64,000 nt of DNA from Meloidogyne chitwoodi (taxonomy: Eukaryota; Nematoda; Chromadorea; Rhabditida; Meloidogynidae): NCBI GenBank assembly GCA_015183035.1, contig JACZZP010000011.1, positions 1,736,001 through 1,800,000 of the forward strand, written 5' to 3'. The notes beneath the pieces are model-generated. The model was not told where the DNA came from and searched no databases. It worked only from the letters and a program-made list of their open reading frames with translations. Made by a program: the position numbers and the translations under genes. Positions 26,651 to 39,104 of the stretch are shown here, piece by piece; position 1 is the stretch's first letter, and every line of letters starts with the position of its first letter.

Positions 26651-27964
26651 AATTAAAGTTATTCTGATTTAAGCAAGTAAATATCTTAGAATCCCGATTG
26701 GTAATTAACCCAAAAGTTCCGAATTTCGATTAAGATTTTTGTGATTCCAATAACAAATCGAGATTCAAGAATTTTAGTATTTATATAAGATTTAAATATA
26801 ATTATTAATAAAAAAGTCAGAAAATAATTAAAAAATATTAGGTATATTTTAAATATTATTATTATTATGCCACTCATTTTTCATTGTTAAAAATAAGAAA
26901 AATCTATTTTTAAAATATTGTCCAATAATTTTTTTCAATTAGAAATAATGATTAATTATTATTATTTTATAAATGCTAATCTTTGAATTTTTATTTAATG
27001 TTTATATATTAGAGATTTAATTGCCTTTAGGGTTGCCTGAAATTTAAAAAAATCAGGAGGTTTTCCAATAACGAAAATTAATGATCACCCGAATAATCTA
27101 ACTTGAAAAAATTTAAAAGTAAGAAAAAAATTCCAAGTTTTGTTTTTCCAACGTTTTATATTACAAAAAGGTCAGTCCTCAACTTCTCTTTTTTGTACTT
27201 TTAAAAATGCTGCGCCGAACTGGTCAATATAATTTTCTAGACAGTCATAAGATTATAATGCGCTTTTCTTTTTATAAAATTGAATTTTCTCTAAGGAATT
27301 TTAAAAATTAAAATAAAGTGCATTTATTTAATATTGAAAGAATAGAATTAATTTTTTTTTAAAATAGGGATTAACTTTAAATAAATTACTTTTTTAATTT
27401 TTATTAACTTTTATTGACCAATGATACATAAAATAAACATGAAGATTATATTTTTAAATATTAGTTCATTAAATTTATTAATTCATAAATATTTTTAGAG
27501 TGTGCAGAACAAAAAAGTACCACAGAATTTATAAAGTTATTAATTTTTGGTAAAGAAAAAAAATTTAAAAAAATTTAAAAATATTAAGATATTTAAAGGA
27601 GCAAAAAAAATCATTAAATATTTATATTATGTTCAAGAAACGATAAAAATAATGTGATGGAATTATTTGTGGGAGCATAAGTTTAACTTTTCTAAGTAAA
27701 TATAAATTATTAGATACATAAATCAATTTATTTGAGATTATTAAAATTTTTATTAAATCCTAAATAAATTAAAAAAATTTAATAAATCATACCCACTTCA
27801 ATTAAAATATTAGAAATTATTAAAAGATGCTTATTAATCCTTATTTATATAGTTGAAAAGTTTGATTATTTTTTCATTTTATTTTTTTTAGATTTATAAA
27901 ATTAATAAAATAAAACTAATAATATCCCTTTATTAACCTCTACTAATATTTTATTTAATAAAAA
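26651..27964. other. Intergenic region
   Basis: AT-rich with no supported gene. A TAGGGTTGCC-like sequence near 27028 resembles a hAT end but has no partner end or duplication. Confidence 0.55.
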
Positions 27965-29058
27965 ATGAAAATTAAAAAACAACAAAATTTAATTAAAAAA
28001 TTAATAAAAAATCAAAGAAAAGCATTGCCTATTGAACTTTTAGTTGAAATATTTAAATCAATTAGATATTTACTTTCAAAAAAATTAAAAGAATGGTAAT
28101 ATGTATATATTTAAATTATTTTTTTAATATTAATTTTTCTAATTAATATTTAAAGCTATTTTTTGTAAAAATATTAAGATTTTGATAGAGACTTAAATAA
28201 ACTTTTGTTTTTTTAGTTTTATTATTTAAAAATATTATTTTATAAAATAATCATTAATTCAAAGTTACGACCATCAAGAACCTTCACCTCATTTTCAATT
28301 TGTCAAATAACAATTTCAATTTTTTAAAATTAATTTCGATAACACTAAAAAGTCGTAGACTTTAAAATAAGGCTTTTAGATATTAATAATTGTAATTAAA
28401 AAAAATAATATTTTATTAATAATTTAAAATTATTATTTATAAATTAGTCTAACAATTTGTTCATCAAAAAAAGCTATAAAAATGGAGAATAAAATGTTAT
28501 CAAATAAAAGTCTTCATAAAAAATGCCTTTACAATTATTCCAAAAATTTATTAAAATCGTCTGGTTTTGTATATATTTTTGTTGAAAGAAGTTTAAAAAA
28601 TATTTTGGTAAGAAATTTTTTTTTAATTTAAATTAATTTTATAATTAAAATTAATTTTTAAATATTCACATTATAAATAGTTTAAATACTAAATGAAGTT
28701 ATTTTATTTTTCTTCAAATTTTAATTAAATATTATTATAATAAAACGTTAAGTAAAGTATTGTCTCAGAGAGGTATTGTTATCCTGAGACTTCTCTCAAT
28801 AGATTTTAGAAATATTCACTGCTTTTATGTAAACTAAATTAATAAAATTGTATCCACTTTAATATTTATAATATTAAGTTATTTTTGTGATATTGAATAT
28901 ATTTTTAAAAAAATATACAAAAAAATATTTATATTTTTTAGATAAAAAAATTAAATTTAGCACCCTTAAAATATTTACATAATTTTCTTAAAACTCTGAT
29001 TTTTGACCTAAAAATTAATTTAAATTTTAATCAATGGAAAAACATAGAGTATATATAA
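27965..29058 (+). CDS. F-box-like protein, 135 residues
   Basis: Three exons: 27965-28095, 28448-28607 and 28942-29058 (phase 2 then phase 0; open throughout). After a Lys/Gln-rich start the motif KALPIELLVEIFKSIRYLL matches the core of an F-box (LPxELLxEIF), the segment that binds Skp1 in SCF ubiquitin ligases. A second conserved segment, CLYNYSKNLLKSSGFVYIFV, is shared with the relatives at 49912-50202, 50973-51272 and 59224-59540. The protein is short and has no recognisable substrate-binding repeats, so its partner is unknown. The first exon is almost identical to that of the gene at 59540, pointing to recent duplication. It lies 187 bp before the EYA-like gene on the same strand. Confidence 0.65.
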
Positions 29059-29245
29059 TATAATATGAGGAATGAAAGTTCATTTCTTACATGAGAAAGT
29101 TAATTCTTTTTCCTAAAAAAAAACAAATTAATATGTAAACATTCTTTTAATTTGTTTATTTTTTCTTTTATATTATTTATTAAATTAACTCGTTAATTTA
29201 ATTATTAGATAAAAAATTGATCTAACTATTTTTATAATTATTTTT

Positions 29246-30739
29246 ATGTCTAATTCTCAGTTTGTTCCTAAGGTTAGAAATTTAATAAATAAATATATAA
29301 ATAATTTTTTAATTTTATTAATATCTAAATTTTTTTAATTTGTTCATTTTACAGGAGAAGCATGTTTATATCTGGGATTTAGTAAAGACTTTTTAATTAA
29401 TTTAAAATTTAATAATTTTAAAGGAAGATATCTGTTCGGTGCTTCCTGATGGTCATGAATCCAAACCTAAGATTGACATATTTTTTAATGAAGTAATAAG
29501 TCTTATATTGATTTATGGATTCAGGCTTGAAAATTTTTCCGATTTTAATCGAACTAATCTTTTTGATTCGTTTCAAGAAGTAGTAAGTAAAAAATAACTT
29601 AAAATTTTAATTAAATATTAATATCATAAAAAAGTTTTTCCAAAGGTTTGATTTTTAGAGAATTTCTAAAATGATAAAATAATCTATTTTGATCCGATAT
29701 TAAACATTTATTTTTCGAAATTTAAATTCAGTTTGTTCAACTACAAGTTCAGAATTTGGTTACATGCGCTTTAGATGTAGTTAATCAATTGCCTCCATCT
29801 AGTGACAAAGAGTTTCATGGTTTTATAGACAGAAATAAAATGATACCAGCAATATGTTGGAATATAAAAGACGTTTTTGAGAAATACAAAAATCCATCTT
29901 CTTTAAATGGTTAGTATTCAAAAAGTTGAAAAAAGTGACCAACTGTGATGGCACAAAAAATAATAAATAATTTAAAAATTTTAATTACAGTTCTTCTCGG
30001 TGTTTGTAGAATTGATGCATATGACGTATTTAATAAATTAGATAATTTTGAGGTATCATTTTATTTTTTTATAATTTTTTTAATAATAATTTAGAGAAAT
30101 CCTCAATCAACTATTCATTTATATCGTAAATGTCTGTCTTCAATTGATAAGAAGTTCGTTTTTAACAAATTATCTTTTTTTTTTTAATTCGAACATGAAA
30201 AAGTCTCTAAATAAACTAATGTTTCATTTCAAGATCTAATTTGAATGTCATTTTGTCCTTCAATTGTATAGGAAGTGTAGCCGGGGCATTGGCTAAATTG
30301 CTAATAAGTAGAGTTGCACCATACATTGAGGCCAAAAATGGTTTTTTTGAACATTTTCTTTAAAATAAAAATTTAAGTTTACCATAAAAATTCAAATCAA
30401 GAAATGGAAATTCTTTTACATTTGACTAAAATTTACAAAAAAGAATTAATTACTATTGTTACCACTAAGGAAAACATTAAAAATTTTGCCGAACAAGTAA
30501 AGAGACTTTAATATTTACGAAAAAAAATTTATATATTTTAAAGATTGGAATTAAATACAAGTTAATTCAATCAAACGTTGATTTAGTTAATCTTGTAACA
30601 GAATTAGATAATGATGATTTTCCTATTTCATTAACAGGTAATTCATATTATAAACATATTAAATACATTTTTCGACTGTCTGTAAATACTATAAATATTT
30701 TTATGTTAATAAAATATTTTAGGCCAATTTAATTTATAA
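29246..30739 (+). CDS. Divergent Eyes-absent (EYA)-domain-like protein, probably inactive
   Basis: Ten exons: 29246-29272, 29355-29381, 29424-29582, 29732-29909, 29991-30052, 30095-30153, 30276-30340, 30378-30496, 30544-30637 and 30723-30739. Phases match at every junction and the product is 268 residues, close to a typical EYA domain. From memory of the family, HVYIWDLEDI aligns with EYA motif I (VFVWDLDETI), and GALAKLLISRVAPYIEAKNV aligns with the segment ending PIENIY. The next stretch aligns without large gaps to the EYA C-terminus. EYA proteins are HAD-fold tyrosine phosphatases with catalytic DLD and a GDG(V)EEE metal site. Here DLD is DLE and the GDG region reads TTKENIK, so catalysis is unlikely. 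No signal peptide. Junction 6-7 (30153/30276) was chosen by phase and is the least certain. Confidence 0.55.
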
Positions 30740-31588
30740 AAATTAAAAAAAAATAATTCTAAAGAGTAAAAAACATATTATTGATTAAATTTAAATTTTA
30801 CAAAATTAAATTTAATTAAATATGCATATTATAAAGGAACAACTGCATCAACATCTAACATGTAAAATAAAGTTAGTTCCTCTAATTTCTTCTTGTAAAC
30901 AACTTAATGAGATCAGAAGTTAAAATACCTAATTTATCAACTATTTATTCTTCTCATAAAATATTTTTTAACTGTAAGTATTCATTCAATATTTATAAAA
31001 TATGTATAACTCACAAAAATATTTTTGACTATAAGAAAAATGTTTTTGAAATAAAATTTATGATCGATAAATAACAAATAAAAACTATTTGAAATAATTA
31101 TTTTTAAAAATTTTATAAATCTGATTTAAGGAATTGGAATTTTTTTAATTTTTATTACATCAAAAACGATAAAAAATTCTTATCTTTGACTTTAATTTTT
31201 TAATTAAATATACATACTTATTACATTGCTTAAAATTTGTTTGAATAAATTTGTTACACATTTTTGAGTAAATATAAAAACTATTACGAAAAATTAGAGC
31301 TATAAAATCAATTTTATGCTATAAAAATAAATTAATTTTTTATGTATTATTTTTTGGTAACGTAAATGCTCTATTAAAATCACCTGTTCCTATTTTTCAA
31401 TTTTCACCAAACTGTTCGTCTACTAAAATACTCTCTCATATTTTAGCATCCTCTAACTCGCCTAGGGATAATTCTATTAAAAAAGGTCTTCTAAAGGTGA
31501 TTTTATTAGAGCATTTACTAAATTATATATTTTTGTTAAAAAAATATTATTTAAATAAAAACAATTACTCCATTTTGTCTTCTTTCTC
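30740..31588. other. Intergenic region between EYA-like and Clc-like genes (tail to tail)
   Basis: AT-rich. An open stretch at about 31351-31495 ends at a GTGATT donor-like site but has no acceptor or downstream partner, so I do not call it an exon. Confidence 0.5.
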
Positions 31589-32679
31589 TCAACAACATTT
31601 CTCTGCTGCACTTACAACAAGTGAACCAACCAAACAATTAATTAAAGAAAGAAGGAATGCTCCAAGTGCCAAAAAGAAACTGTAACCAACATCATTGTCT
31701 TCAATTGTTTTAATATTATCCCAGGCTTTGATGACTTCTAAAATATTTTAAAAAATTAATTTTAAAAATTTAATGATGGATTAATCATAAAATAATTTGG
31801 TTACAAAAATATAAATTTTAAATAAAATAAAAATACCAATATCCTTTTCGTTGTTAAAATAATAAATAGCTAGTGCAATTAAGAGAAGAAATGCTGAAGC
31901 AGAGGCCAAAGAAGGCAATGGACGAAAAATACCACCTTAAAAAAATTAATGAATTTAAAAAGTTATTTCTATTTTTTCAAAATAAACCTTTTCCAATACA
32001 ACAACAAAATGTCAAGACATCCCAAATAAGAGCAGCAACTGAGCAAAGAAGAGCAAGAATCATAAAGAATAAAACAAATTTTTCGTATGTTGGTTGATTC
32101 TAAAAATTAAATAATTTTTTGAAATTAATTCTTTAAAAAATTAAAAAAAAGAACTTCAAAATACATGCTTTATTAATTGAATAAAATGTTTTTTTATGTA
32201 GGTACGGAAATGTTTGATCTAAGGAAAGACAAAATTAATAAAGATTTCCTCAGGAAGGACTCAAAATTCTCAAAAAAATGTCCAGGCTCTGAGTACAGAA
32301 AAATTAAAAACTTGGCAAAGAACCAAATATTTTTAAAGATTTAGCCTAATAAATAAATAAAATTAATACCTCCCACCACTTTTTGCAAGTATCATCTATA
32401 GCAGTTTTGTTCAAGTTAAATTCAGATTTTCCAATTTCCCAACCACATGAGAAAGGAAAAATTCCCAAAGTAATAGTCTGATTAATGATTTTACTGCGAT
32501 CTTCACCTTCATTCACTTCTGCCTGTATTTTACGCCACCCTTGATATTTTTTTGTTTAATTTTAATTTAAATAAATACTCTAAAAAATAACCTGGAGTGA
32601 ACATTGATGCAATCGTAAGTGCAACAATAATAAGCGCTAAAGTCGCATAAATGGTTTGACCGAGTTTGGAAATGCACAT
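31589..32679 (-). CDS. Clc-like four-transmembrane protein (claudin-like, nematode type)
   Basis: Five exons on the minus strand: 32679-32592, 32539-32370, 32099-31988, 31935-31837 and 31737-31589; phases 1, 0, 1, 1; 205 residues. Four hydrophobic segments are visible: TIYATLALIIVALTIASMF (about 9-27), KFVLFFMILALLCSVAALIW, LASASAFLLLIALAIYYF and FFLALGAFLLSLINCLVGSL. The first loop carries the GW...W/C pattern (FSCGWEIG, then CKKWW), as in claudin-type folds. The protein ends AAEKCC. This is the layout of the nematode Clc-like family (Pfam name from memory), membrane proteins related to claudins. The role would be at the plasma membrane or in cell contacts; no specific partner can be inferred. 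Confidence 0.8.
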
Positions 32680-32843
32680 TTTGTTGTTTTTTAAGGTCTT
32701 TTAGAAATTAAGGTATAAAAATATTTTTATTTAATTAATTAGAAATAGTAAGAAAAAACTAAATAAAACTATTAATTAAAAAAAATAAAAAAGATAAATT
32801 GAATAAAATAAAAACTCGGTAAATGAGAATTGGATATTACTTT

Positions 32844-33014
32844 AACATTTTGGTAAACGACATTTTTGTAAAGCGACATTTTGGTAACAGATAAATATTT
32901 GACAAATTGGTAATTTTGATAAGTAAAATATGGAAAAACGGTAATTCACAAATTTAGAACAATGAACAGAAGATTTTGGCCTGTTACCAAAATGTCGTTT
33001 TACCAAATGTTGAC
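32844..33014. mobile_element. Inverted-repeat element, GACATTTTGGTAACAG family
   Basis: The left arm contains AACATTTTGGTAAACGACAT and GACATTTTGGTAACAG. The right arm is the inverse (CTGTTACCAAAATGTC then ACCAAATGTT). Left arm has an extra internal repeat of the CGACATTTT segment. Borders and target duplication are not resolved. Confidence 0.5.
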
Positions 33015-34483
33015 ATAATGAAAATTATGGAATAATATTGTTGGCATTCTGTTTAAAAATAAATTTAAACATTTAATGGTTTTAGGAATATCAAATTGAA
33101 GATTTTAAACTCTAAAGAATTTAAAATATTTATAAAGATTTTGTATTTCGATTTTCAGAAAATAAAATAATTTTTAAAATATAAATTAAAACAAGTATTT
33201 TACCTTAAATTAAGAAAATAAAAGAATCAAAAAATTAAACTGATAATTGGGTAAAAAATTATTAAAATCAAAATTTCAACATCAATAATTGAATTACAAT
33301 TTGTAATTAATTTTAAATAATTTAAAATATAATATTTTATTTAAACAAATTATTTTATAAATTAAAAAATGGAAATATTATTTATTAAAAAAAACATAAA
33401 AAATTACATTTCAATATTATTAGCCTTTCAAAAATTGATAAAAAGAAAATGACTCATAATAATAAAATAAATAAATAATATTAAATTCAGCGAATGGTCT
33501 TATAATATTTTAAAAAAAAGTGAACAAACAAACAAAAAATATTACTAAAATTTTGCAGTGTTCGTTCTTCCCCTTTTTTCATTTTTTAAGCCGATTCAAT
33601 AGTTTTTTTAACGATTCGTAATACATATTTATAGAAAAATGAATTGAAAAGAAGTTTACTTATTTTTTAAACAAAAATAGAATTTAAAAAAAAATATATT
33701 AATTATTTAAATTGAAAATTTTTAAAATTTTTTCAATTTTAATAAAAGAAAAGAGTCAAATTACGTCATTTTTATATAAAATATTAAATTTATTTTTTTT
33801 CAAAAAATGAATGTTTAAATATAAAGTCGTAAAATTTTAAAGAAGATTTTTATTTATTTTTTATGATAAAAATTTAATAGTTATAAAAATATATTCCCAA
33901 AAGATCACAAACTTGTAGATCAAATAATATTAAAAATTATTTTTTTTTTAATAAAAGGAAAATTAAAGAAACAAAAAAAAATAAATTAAAATAAGGGAAC
34001 TGCGAGAATAATAATTTAAAATTTAATTTAGAAAAATTGTTTTGTTAAATAAACAATTTATTTTAAAACTTCAAAATTGTGCAGAGATGCTAATTTATAA
34101 CAATGATTTTTTATTTTCCTTATTTTTTTTTAATGAAATATTTTTTAATTTTATTTATTTATTTTTTTAAATTTATTTTTTAACTATCTATTTTTGCTAT
34201 TTTTATTTAAAAAAATTTAACAAAATAATTATGAAAAAATTTTTTTTTTTTAAATTTAAATATATTTTTTTTATTTAAATTAATTTTTAATAATTCTTTA
34301 ATAATCTAATAAATAAAATCTATTTAATTTAAAAAATTAAAAATTTGATTAAAATTTAATTTTTAAAAATATTTTTATTAAATAAAAAGTGCAATTAAAT
34401 AAAATATAAATTTGTGTTTTGCTTTTTGAATTAATTTATTAATTTTTAGGGGTTTTTATTTTTATTCGAGAATATTTTTAAAA

Positions 34484-34514
34484 ATTCGAGAATATTTTTT
34501 AAATATTCTCGAAT
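34484..34514. repeat. Perfect 14-bp hairpin, loop of 3
   Basis: ATTCGAGAATATTT pairs with AAATATTCTCGAAT around a TTT loop. A direct copy of the left arm lies about 20 bp upstream. Function unknown. Confidence 0.7.
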
Positions 34515-35191
34515 AATTTTAAAGTGTCATTTTAGAAATAAATTTGGAAAAAATTTAAAAAAAAATTTAAATTTAAATAATTTTAAAAAGAATTGTTTTT
34601 CTCCTTTTTTTAAAATCAAAAACTTTATTTAAAAAATTATTTATTTTCAAAAATAAATTAAATACATATTTAAAATAAAATATCTCGTAAATCTCGATTT
34701 TATAAAATTTTATTATCGAAGGCCTTGCTTGCTAATTTTAGAGAGGAGAGGGAGAAAAGAAGGCAAGAGAGGAGAGGAAGAAAAAGAAGGCAATCTCTCT
34801 CTTTCCCCTTTAAATTAAATTTTTCATTTTACTTTTTTATAAATTATTTTTTTATTAAGTACTTTTTTTTGCTAATTTTAATCTTTTCCCAATTAATCTC
34901 CCTTCATTTCCGTTTTATTCATTTTAAAGGTCATAAATATGTGAAAATACATAAATTGACAAAAATAAATTAAAATTGTCTAAAATTTAATTTTAAATAA
35001 ATTATTTACTTAAAGCACAGTCCTTTTATTTTTCAGAAAATTTTAATAAAAAATAATTAAAAAAATAATTTTAAAATAATTTAATAGAGGATTATATTTA
35101 AATTAAAATATATCCTTTGTAAATTTTTAAAAATGGTTTTTTAAGTATTTTCTTCTAAAATTTAATTTTTTGTATTTTTATTTAGTAAAAA

Positions 35192-38111
35192 ATGAAGATT
35201 AAAAATTATTTTAATTTATTTTTGTTAAAATTATTAATTTATTTTACTATTTTATTTAATTTTAACAATGCCTCAGGAAAAGGAAAAGGAATTGTAGATT
35301 TAACAAAGAAATTTGCTACTCTTCGGACAGAAAGAATAAAAACAAATAAAAATGTTAGATTTAATAAATTTATTTTTTTAATTTTTAATTTTTTAATTCT
35401 AATAGAAAGGCATTTTAGACAATTAAATCAAACCGAAAAAAATTTATTTTTAAATTTCGACTCTATACCCTATTTCCCACCTTCAAAATTAATACTTTTA
35501 GCCCACTTTTGGGTAAAAGAGTAAAAATCAAAAACACCTGACCTTCTATTAGAATAAATTAAATAATTAAAATTTAAGAAAAGAGTCCTTCCTATTATTT
35601 TAATTTAATTTTAGTAATTATAAATTAAAATAAATTTAATCAACCCCAAGAAAATAGTTAAATGACTAGATGGGATATCTAAGAGCTTCCCTGAATAAAA
35701 TATTATTATTAAATTAGATTGGAAAGAAAACTTTAATTAATAAAATCTAATTTAATTTTTTCAGCAAACATTAATAGGAAATCAAAATAATATTAACTCT
35801 TATAATTCAATTGGGTCTTCATCTTATTTAAATTCAAATAATTTAATTGAAAAAGGGAAACAAATAAATACTTTTTCTTTATTAAATAATTTAAATCAAT
35901 CGAGAAATTATTCAAATAATCAAAATAATTATGAAGATTTTTTAAAAGAAAGTAAAAAATAAAAAATTAATTTATTTATTTTTTATTTTATTAATTTAAA
36001 TAAATAAGAATAAATTTAAAATAATAAATTTAAATATTAAAAATATTAAAAAATAAATATTAAGGAAAAGAAAATAAACTTGAATTAATATTAGACTCTC
36101 AAAAGAAAGCTTTAGCAAATGTTAGTGATGATTTTAAAGAAATATGTACAACTTTAGAAAATTTATTAAAAAATAATAATAATAAAAATGGGGTAGTAAA
36201 GAAGATAATGTCAATTTTTGTTAAACAAAAAGATAAATTTGGAAAATTATTAAATATATCTTATAAAGGTATTTTTTTAATATTTTATTTTTTGATTAAA
36301 TTTATTTTTAAAATTATAAAATTTTAAAAATAAAGTGAAAAATAAAAAGATAAAAGTGATTTTTATTAAAATAAAATATTTTTTATTTTTAATAGATTAA
36401 AAATAAAAAAATAGATAAAAATATTTTTATTTTAAAAAAATAAATAAAATAATTTTAAAAAAATAAATAAAATAATTTTAACAGCTAAAAACTATGAATT
36501 ACCAAGTCAAATTGAGTTTGAAAAAATATTTACAGAAAACATAGAAAACTTTTCCTTAAAAAAATTAGCAAATGAATGGGGATTAAATGAACAAATAATA
36601 GAATATTTAATTAATAAAGATGATTTAAATGATTTAAATAATTTATTTTATTTAAAAGGAATAATAGTAGAAGAACTTGAAATGTTAATGTACAGTATAT
36701 TTATTTAATTTTAATTTTTAAATATATATATAAGAAATATTAAAATAATTAAATTCCAAAAATCTTAAGAAGAATGAGCTAGTTAAACTAAATAAAATAA
36801 AATAAAAAATTAGTAAGGGTTTTAAATTAACACCTTTTTGAATTTACTAGATTTTGCTGAATTTTACCTATATATTTTGAAAAATTGTCTAAATTATTAT
36901 TAAATTCAAAAATTCTGAAACAAAAAAAAATTATTTAAAATTTTAAATTATTTTATTAATTAAAATTTAAATTTCTTAGAAAACATAATTTTATTTTATT
37001 TTTTAAATTTAGACAAAATGCCAATTACAATCTCCAACATAAAATTTATCAACTTGAAAACCTTTACTTAGAATATGGAAAAATAGTGTTCGTAAAAGAA
37101 AAAGAATATAGAATTGGAATAATTAAAAATAGAATTAGTGAAATTCAATTAATCGTGTTACGTGCAGAATTGTTTATTTTAATTGTAAAAATGATAGAAA
37201 ATTATGAAAATTTAGAAATAATAGAAGAGGTAAATATTTAATTAATTAAATAAATATTTTTTAAAATTATATTAAAAAATGTCTCAACTTTTTTAAATAT
37301 TTAAAATTTTGGTTTTAATGTAGGCATCTGTTCAAAAAAAAATAAAATAAAATAATTTAATTTAACTTAATTTTTTACCAAAAATATATTCGTTACTTAA
37401 TGGTATTCATTAGTAAATTAAATATTTACTGTTATAACATTTAATTAATTTAATTAATTTTTTTTTGAAAAAATTCGGGTTTTTCTGTTTTTTAATTTGA
37501 GGAGAGCGAATTATCTTCATAAAAAGATTAATGTTCTAAAAACAAAAATTTTAAATTAATTTAAAATTTAATTAAAATTAATTAATTAATTTTTTAGTTG
37601 TTATTAAAAGCAAAAACAAATTACAATATTATTTCTATTTTATATAATACATTATCTGTCGCACATAATACAATAATTAATGAAAATAAAAATTCTTCTA
37701 TTGATTGGAAATTTGGACTTTTATCGGATGAATATAAAAATATAATGGATGAGGTTATAATTAATTTATTAAAAATTATTTAAATTTATAGAAACCCTTA
37801 TTAAATTAATTATTAAATATTTACTCTAATTTTGGTTATTTTTTAGAGTTTTTTTTAGAATTTTTTAGAATTTTTATTAAAATTTTTTTATACTCTTTCA
37901 AAGCTCTTTTTAATTTAATTAATTAAAAAAATAAATTAATTAAAATTAATTAATTTAAAAAAAGAGCTGGGCATATAACTTGCTTAGTGAAGATATTAAT
38001 GCCTTTAATGAATTTACTGAAAAAAAATATAAAAATAATAATGGAATTATGTTAATTGAAAAAATAGCCTTGCAAAACCTTTCTTTACTTGAAGCATTTA
38101 ATGATGTTTAA
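35192..38111 (+). CDS. Secreted protein, member 1 of a three-gene pioneer family
   Basis: Seven exons: 35192-35353, 35765-35951, 36065-36268, 36485-36683, 37013-37229, 37598-37753 and 37965-38111. Phases 0, 1, 1, 2, 0, 0 all match; 423 residues. A signal peptide spans residues 1-27 (LLIYFTILFNFNNA). An Asn/Ser-rich linker follows, then a helical region with KKLANEWGLNEQIIEYL. That segment aligns with KKIAKQWGLTEETINLL in the gene at 53555-55770. I chose the 37753 donor over reading to the in-frame stop at 37783. The added exon (NLLSEDINAFNEFTEKKYK) aligns with the C-terminus of the same relative (NILNGGIQGYQEFTGKIFE). The 35353 donor is phase-consistent but skips an open stretch, so the exon 1/2 border could differ. 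No known domain. Likely secreted; possible effector, unproven. Confidence 0.78.
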
Positions 38112-39014
38112 AAAAATTGAAAAATTATTATTATTATTTTTTTAGTAACATTTTTGACGCTAGTAAGGGTCTTTTTAAATTTATAAATATTTTTAAAATA
38201 AAATAAAAAATTATTTTTATAAAAATTATTTTTTGTTTTACCCAGAAATTATTCAAATTTTAAGTCTTTTAAGAAATTAAAAATGTTAAATATTTTTAAA
38301 AGAAGTTTTAGAATTGAAATTGGATTAACTGGGGATTTTCTAGGCAATTTAAATTTAAATTTAATTTTAAAAAAAAAATAATTTAAAATCAGAAATCATT
38401 TTTTCTTGTTTATAGCCTTCTAGTCTTATAATTATTTTGAATTTATATTTTTTAATATTACTAGCGTTAAAAATGTTTTAATTTTTGGCTGTTATGGGAT
38501 AAAATTAAAATTTTTTTTTATTAAAAGATTATTTTTTAATTAAAAAGATAAATATTTCTTTTTTAATTTTTCTTTGATTTTTCTTTAAAAATTCCACCTA
38601 TAAGAATAAAATAGGTGGTTTTTTGAGTTTTTTTCAAATAACTTTATAAATTTTGATTTTTTTATATATAAAGTTATATCCATTCGATAGATTAGGGAAA
38701 GGGCTATCGAATGTATATAAACGTTTTTTGAAAAAATTCGAACAATGTCGAAAAAATGTCAAAAAACGTGTTTTTTTTCAAGAGAAAAAGGGGCAGTAGC
38801 TGTGGTTTTTGGACTACAACTTTTTTGTGGATAAAGGTACTGAGTTGGTCTCGCCGGTAGGGCACACCTTCAGACTTTGGGCTATCCAATGGTATAAAAA
38901 TTAAAAAGATCGGATAAAGATTTAGGGTAGATGTCCTCTGGAATGGAATTTAAAAATTGAGATTTATGAGATGGTAGGCAAAGACAAAAGAACTTTTATT
39001 GAAAAATGGATAAG
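38112..39014. other. Intergenic region
   Basis: No supported gene. A short hairpin occurs at 38681-38713 (arms CATTCGATAG and CTATCGAATG, 13-nt loop). CACCTAT...ATAGGTGG near 38596 is another small inverted repeat. Open frames on the minus strand here have no supporting motif. Confidence 0.5.
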
Positions 39015-39095
39015 ATGAGTTGTGGTGTAGTGGTAATGTGCTTGATTTGCTAATTCCAATGCGGGTTCGAACTCGTAGGTCGGAAATATCTTTTT
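39015..39095 (+). tRNA. tRNA-like sequence, probably a tRNA-Ser(GCT)-derived pseudogene or SINE head
   Basis: Box A (TGGTGTAGTGG, 39023-39033) and box B (GGTTCGAACTC, 39064-39074) are correctly ordered and spaced for RNA polymerase III. A loop-like TTTGCTAA suggests anticodon GCT, and neighbouring bases resemble tRNA-Ser. TTTTT at 39091-39095 is a polymerase III stop. Anticodon stem, T-stem and acceptor stem pair poorly and there is no long variable arm, so a working tRNA is unlikely. It directly precedes the 33-bp satellite. Confidence 0.5.
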
Positions 39096-39104
39096 AAAAT
39101 GTTT

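Larger units (their letters stand above)
32680..35191. other. Intergenic region with a small inverted-repeat element and hairpins
   Basis: No gene supported. It contains an inverted-repeat element near 32844-33014, a perfect hairpin at 34484-34514 and a polypurine tract at about 34739-34793 (GAGAGGAGAGGGAG-like). Confidence 0.55.

Noticed and set aside
27026..27045. TAGGGTTGCC resembling a hAT terminus
   Set aside because: No inverse end or 8-bp duplication found nearby.
31351..31495. Open stretch of about 48 codons with a donor-like end
   Set aside because: No acceptor, start or downstream exon, and it sits in the tail-to-tail gap between two complete genes.
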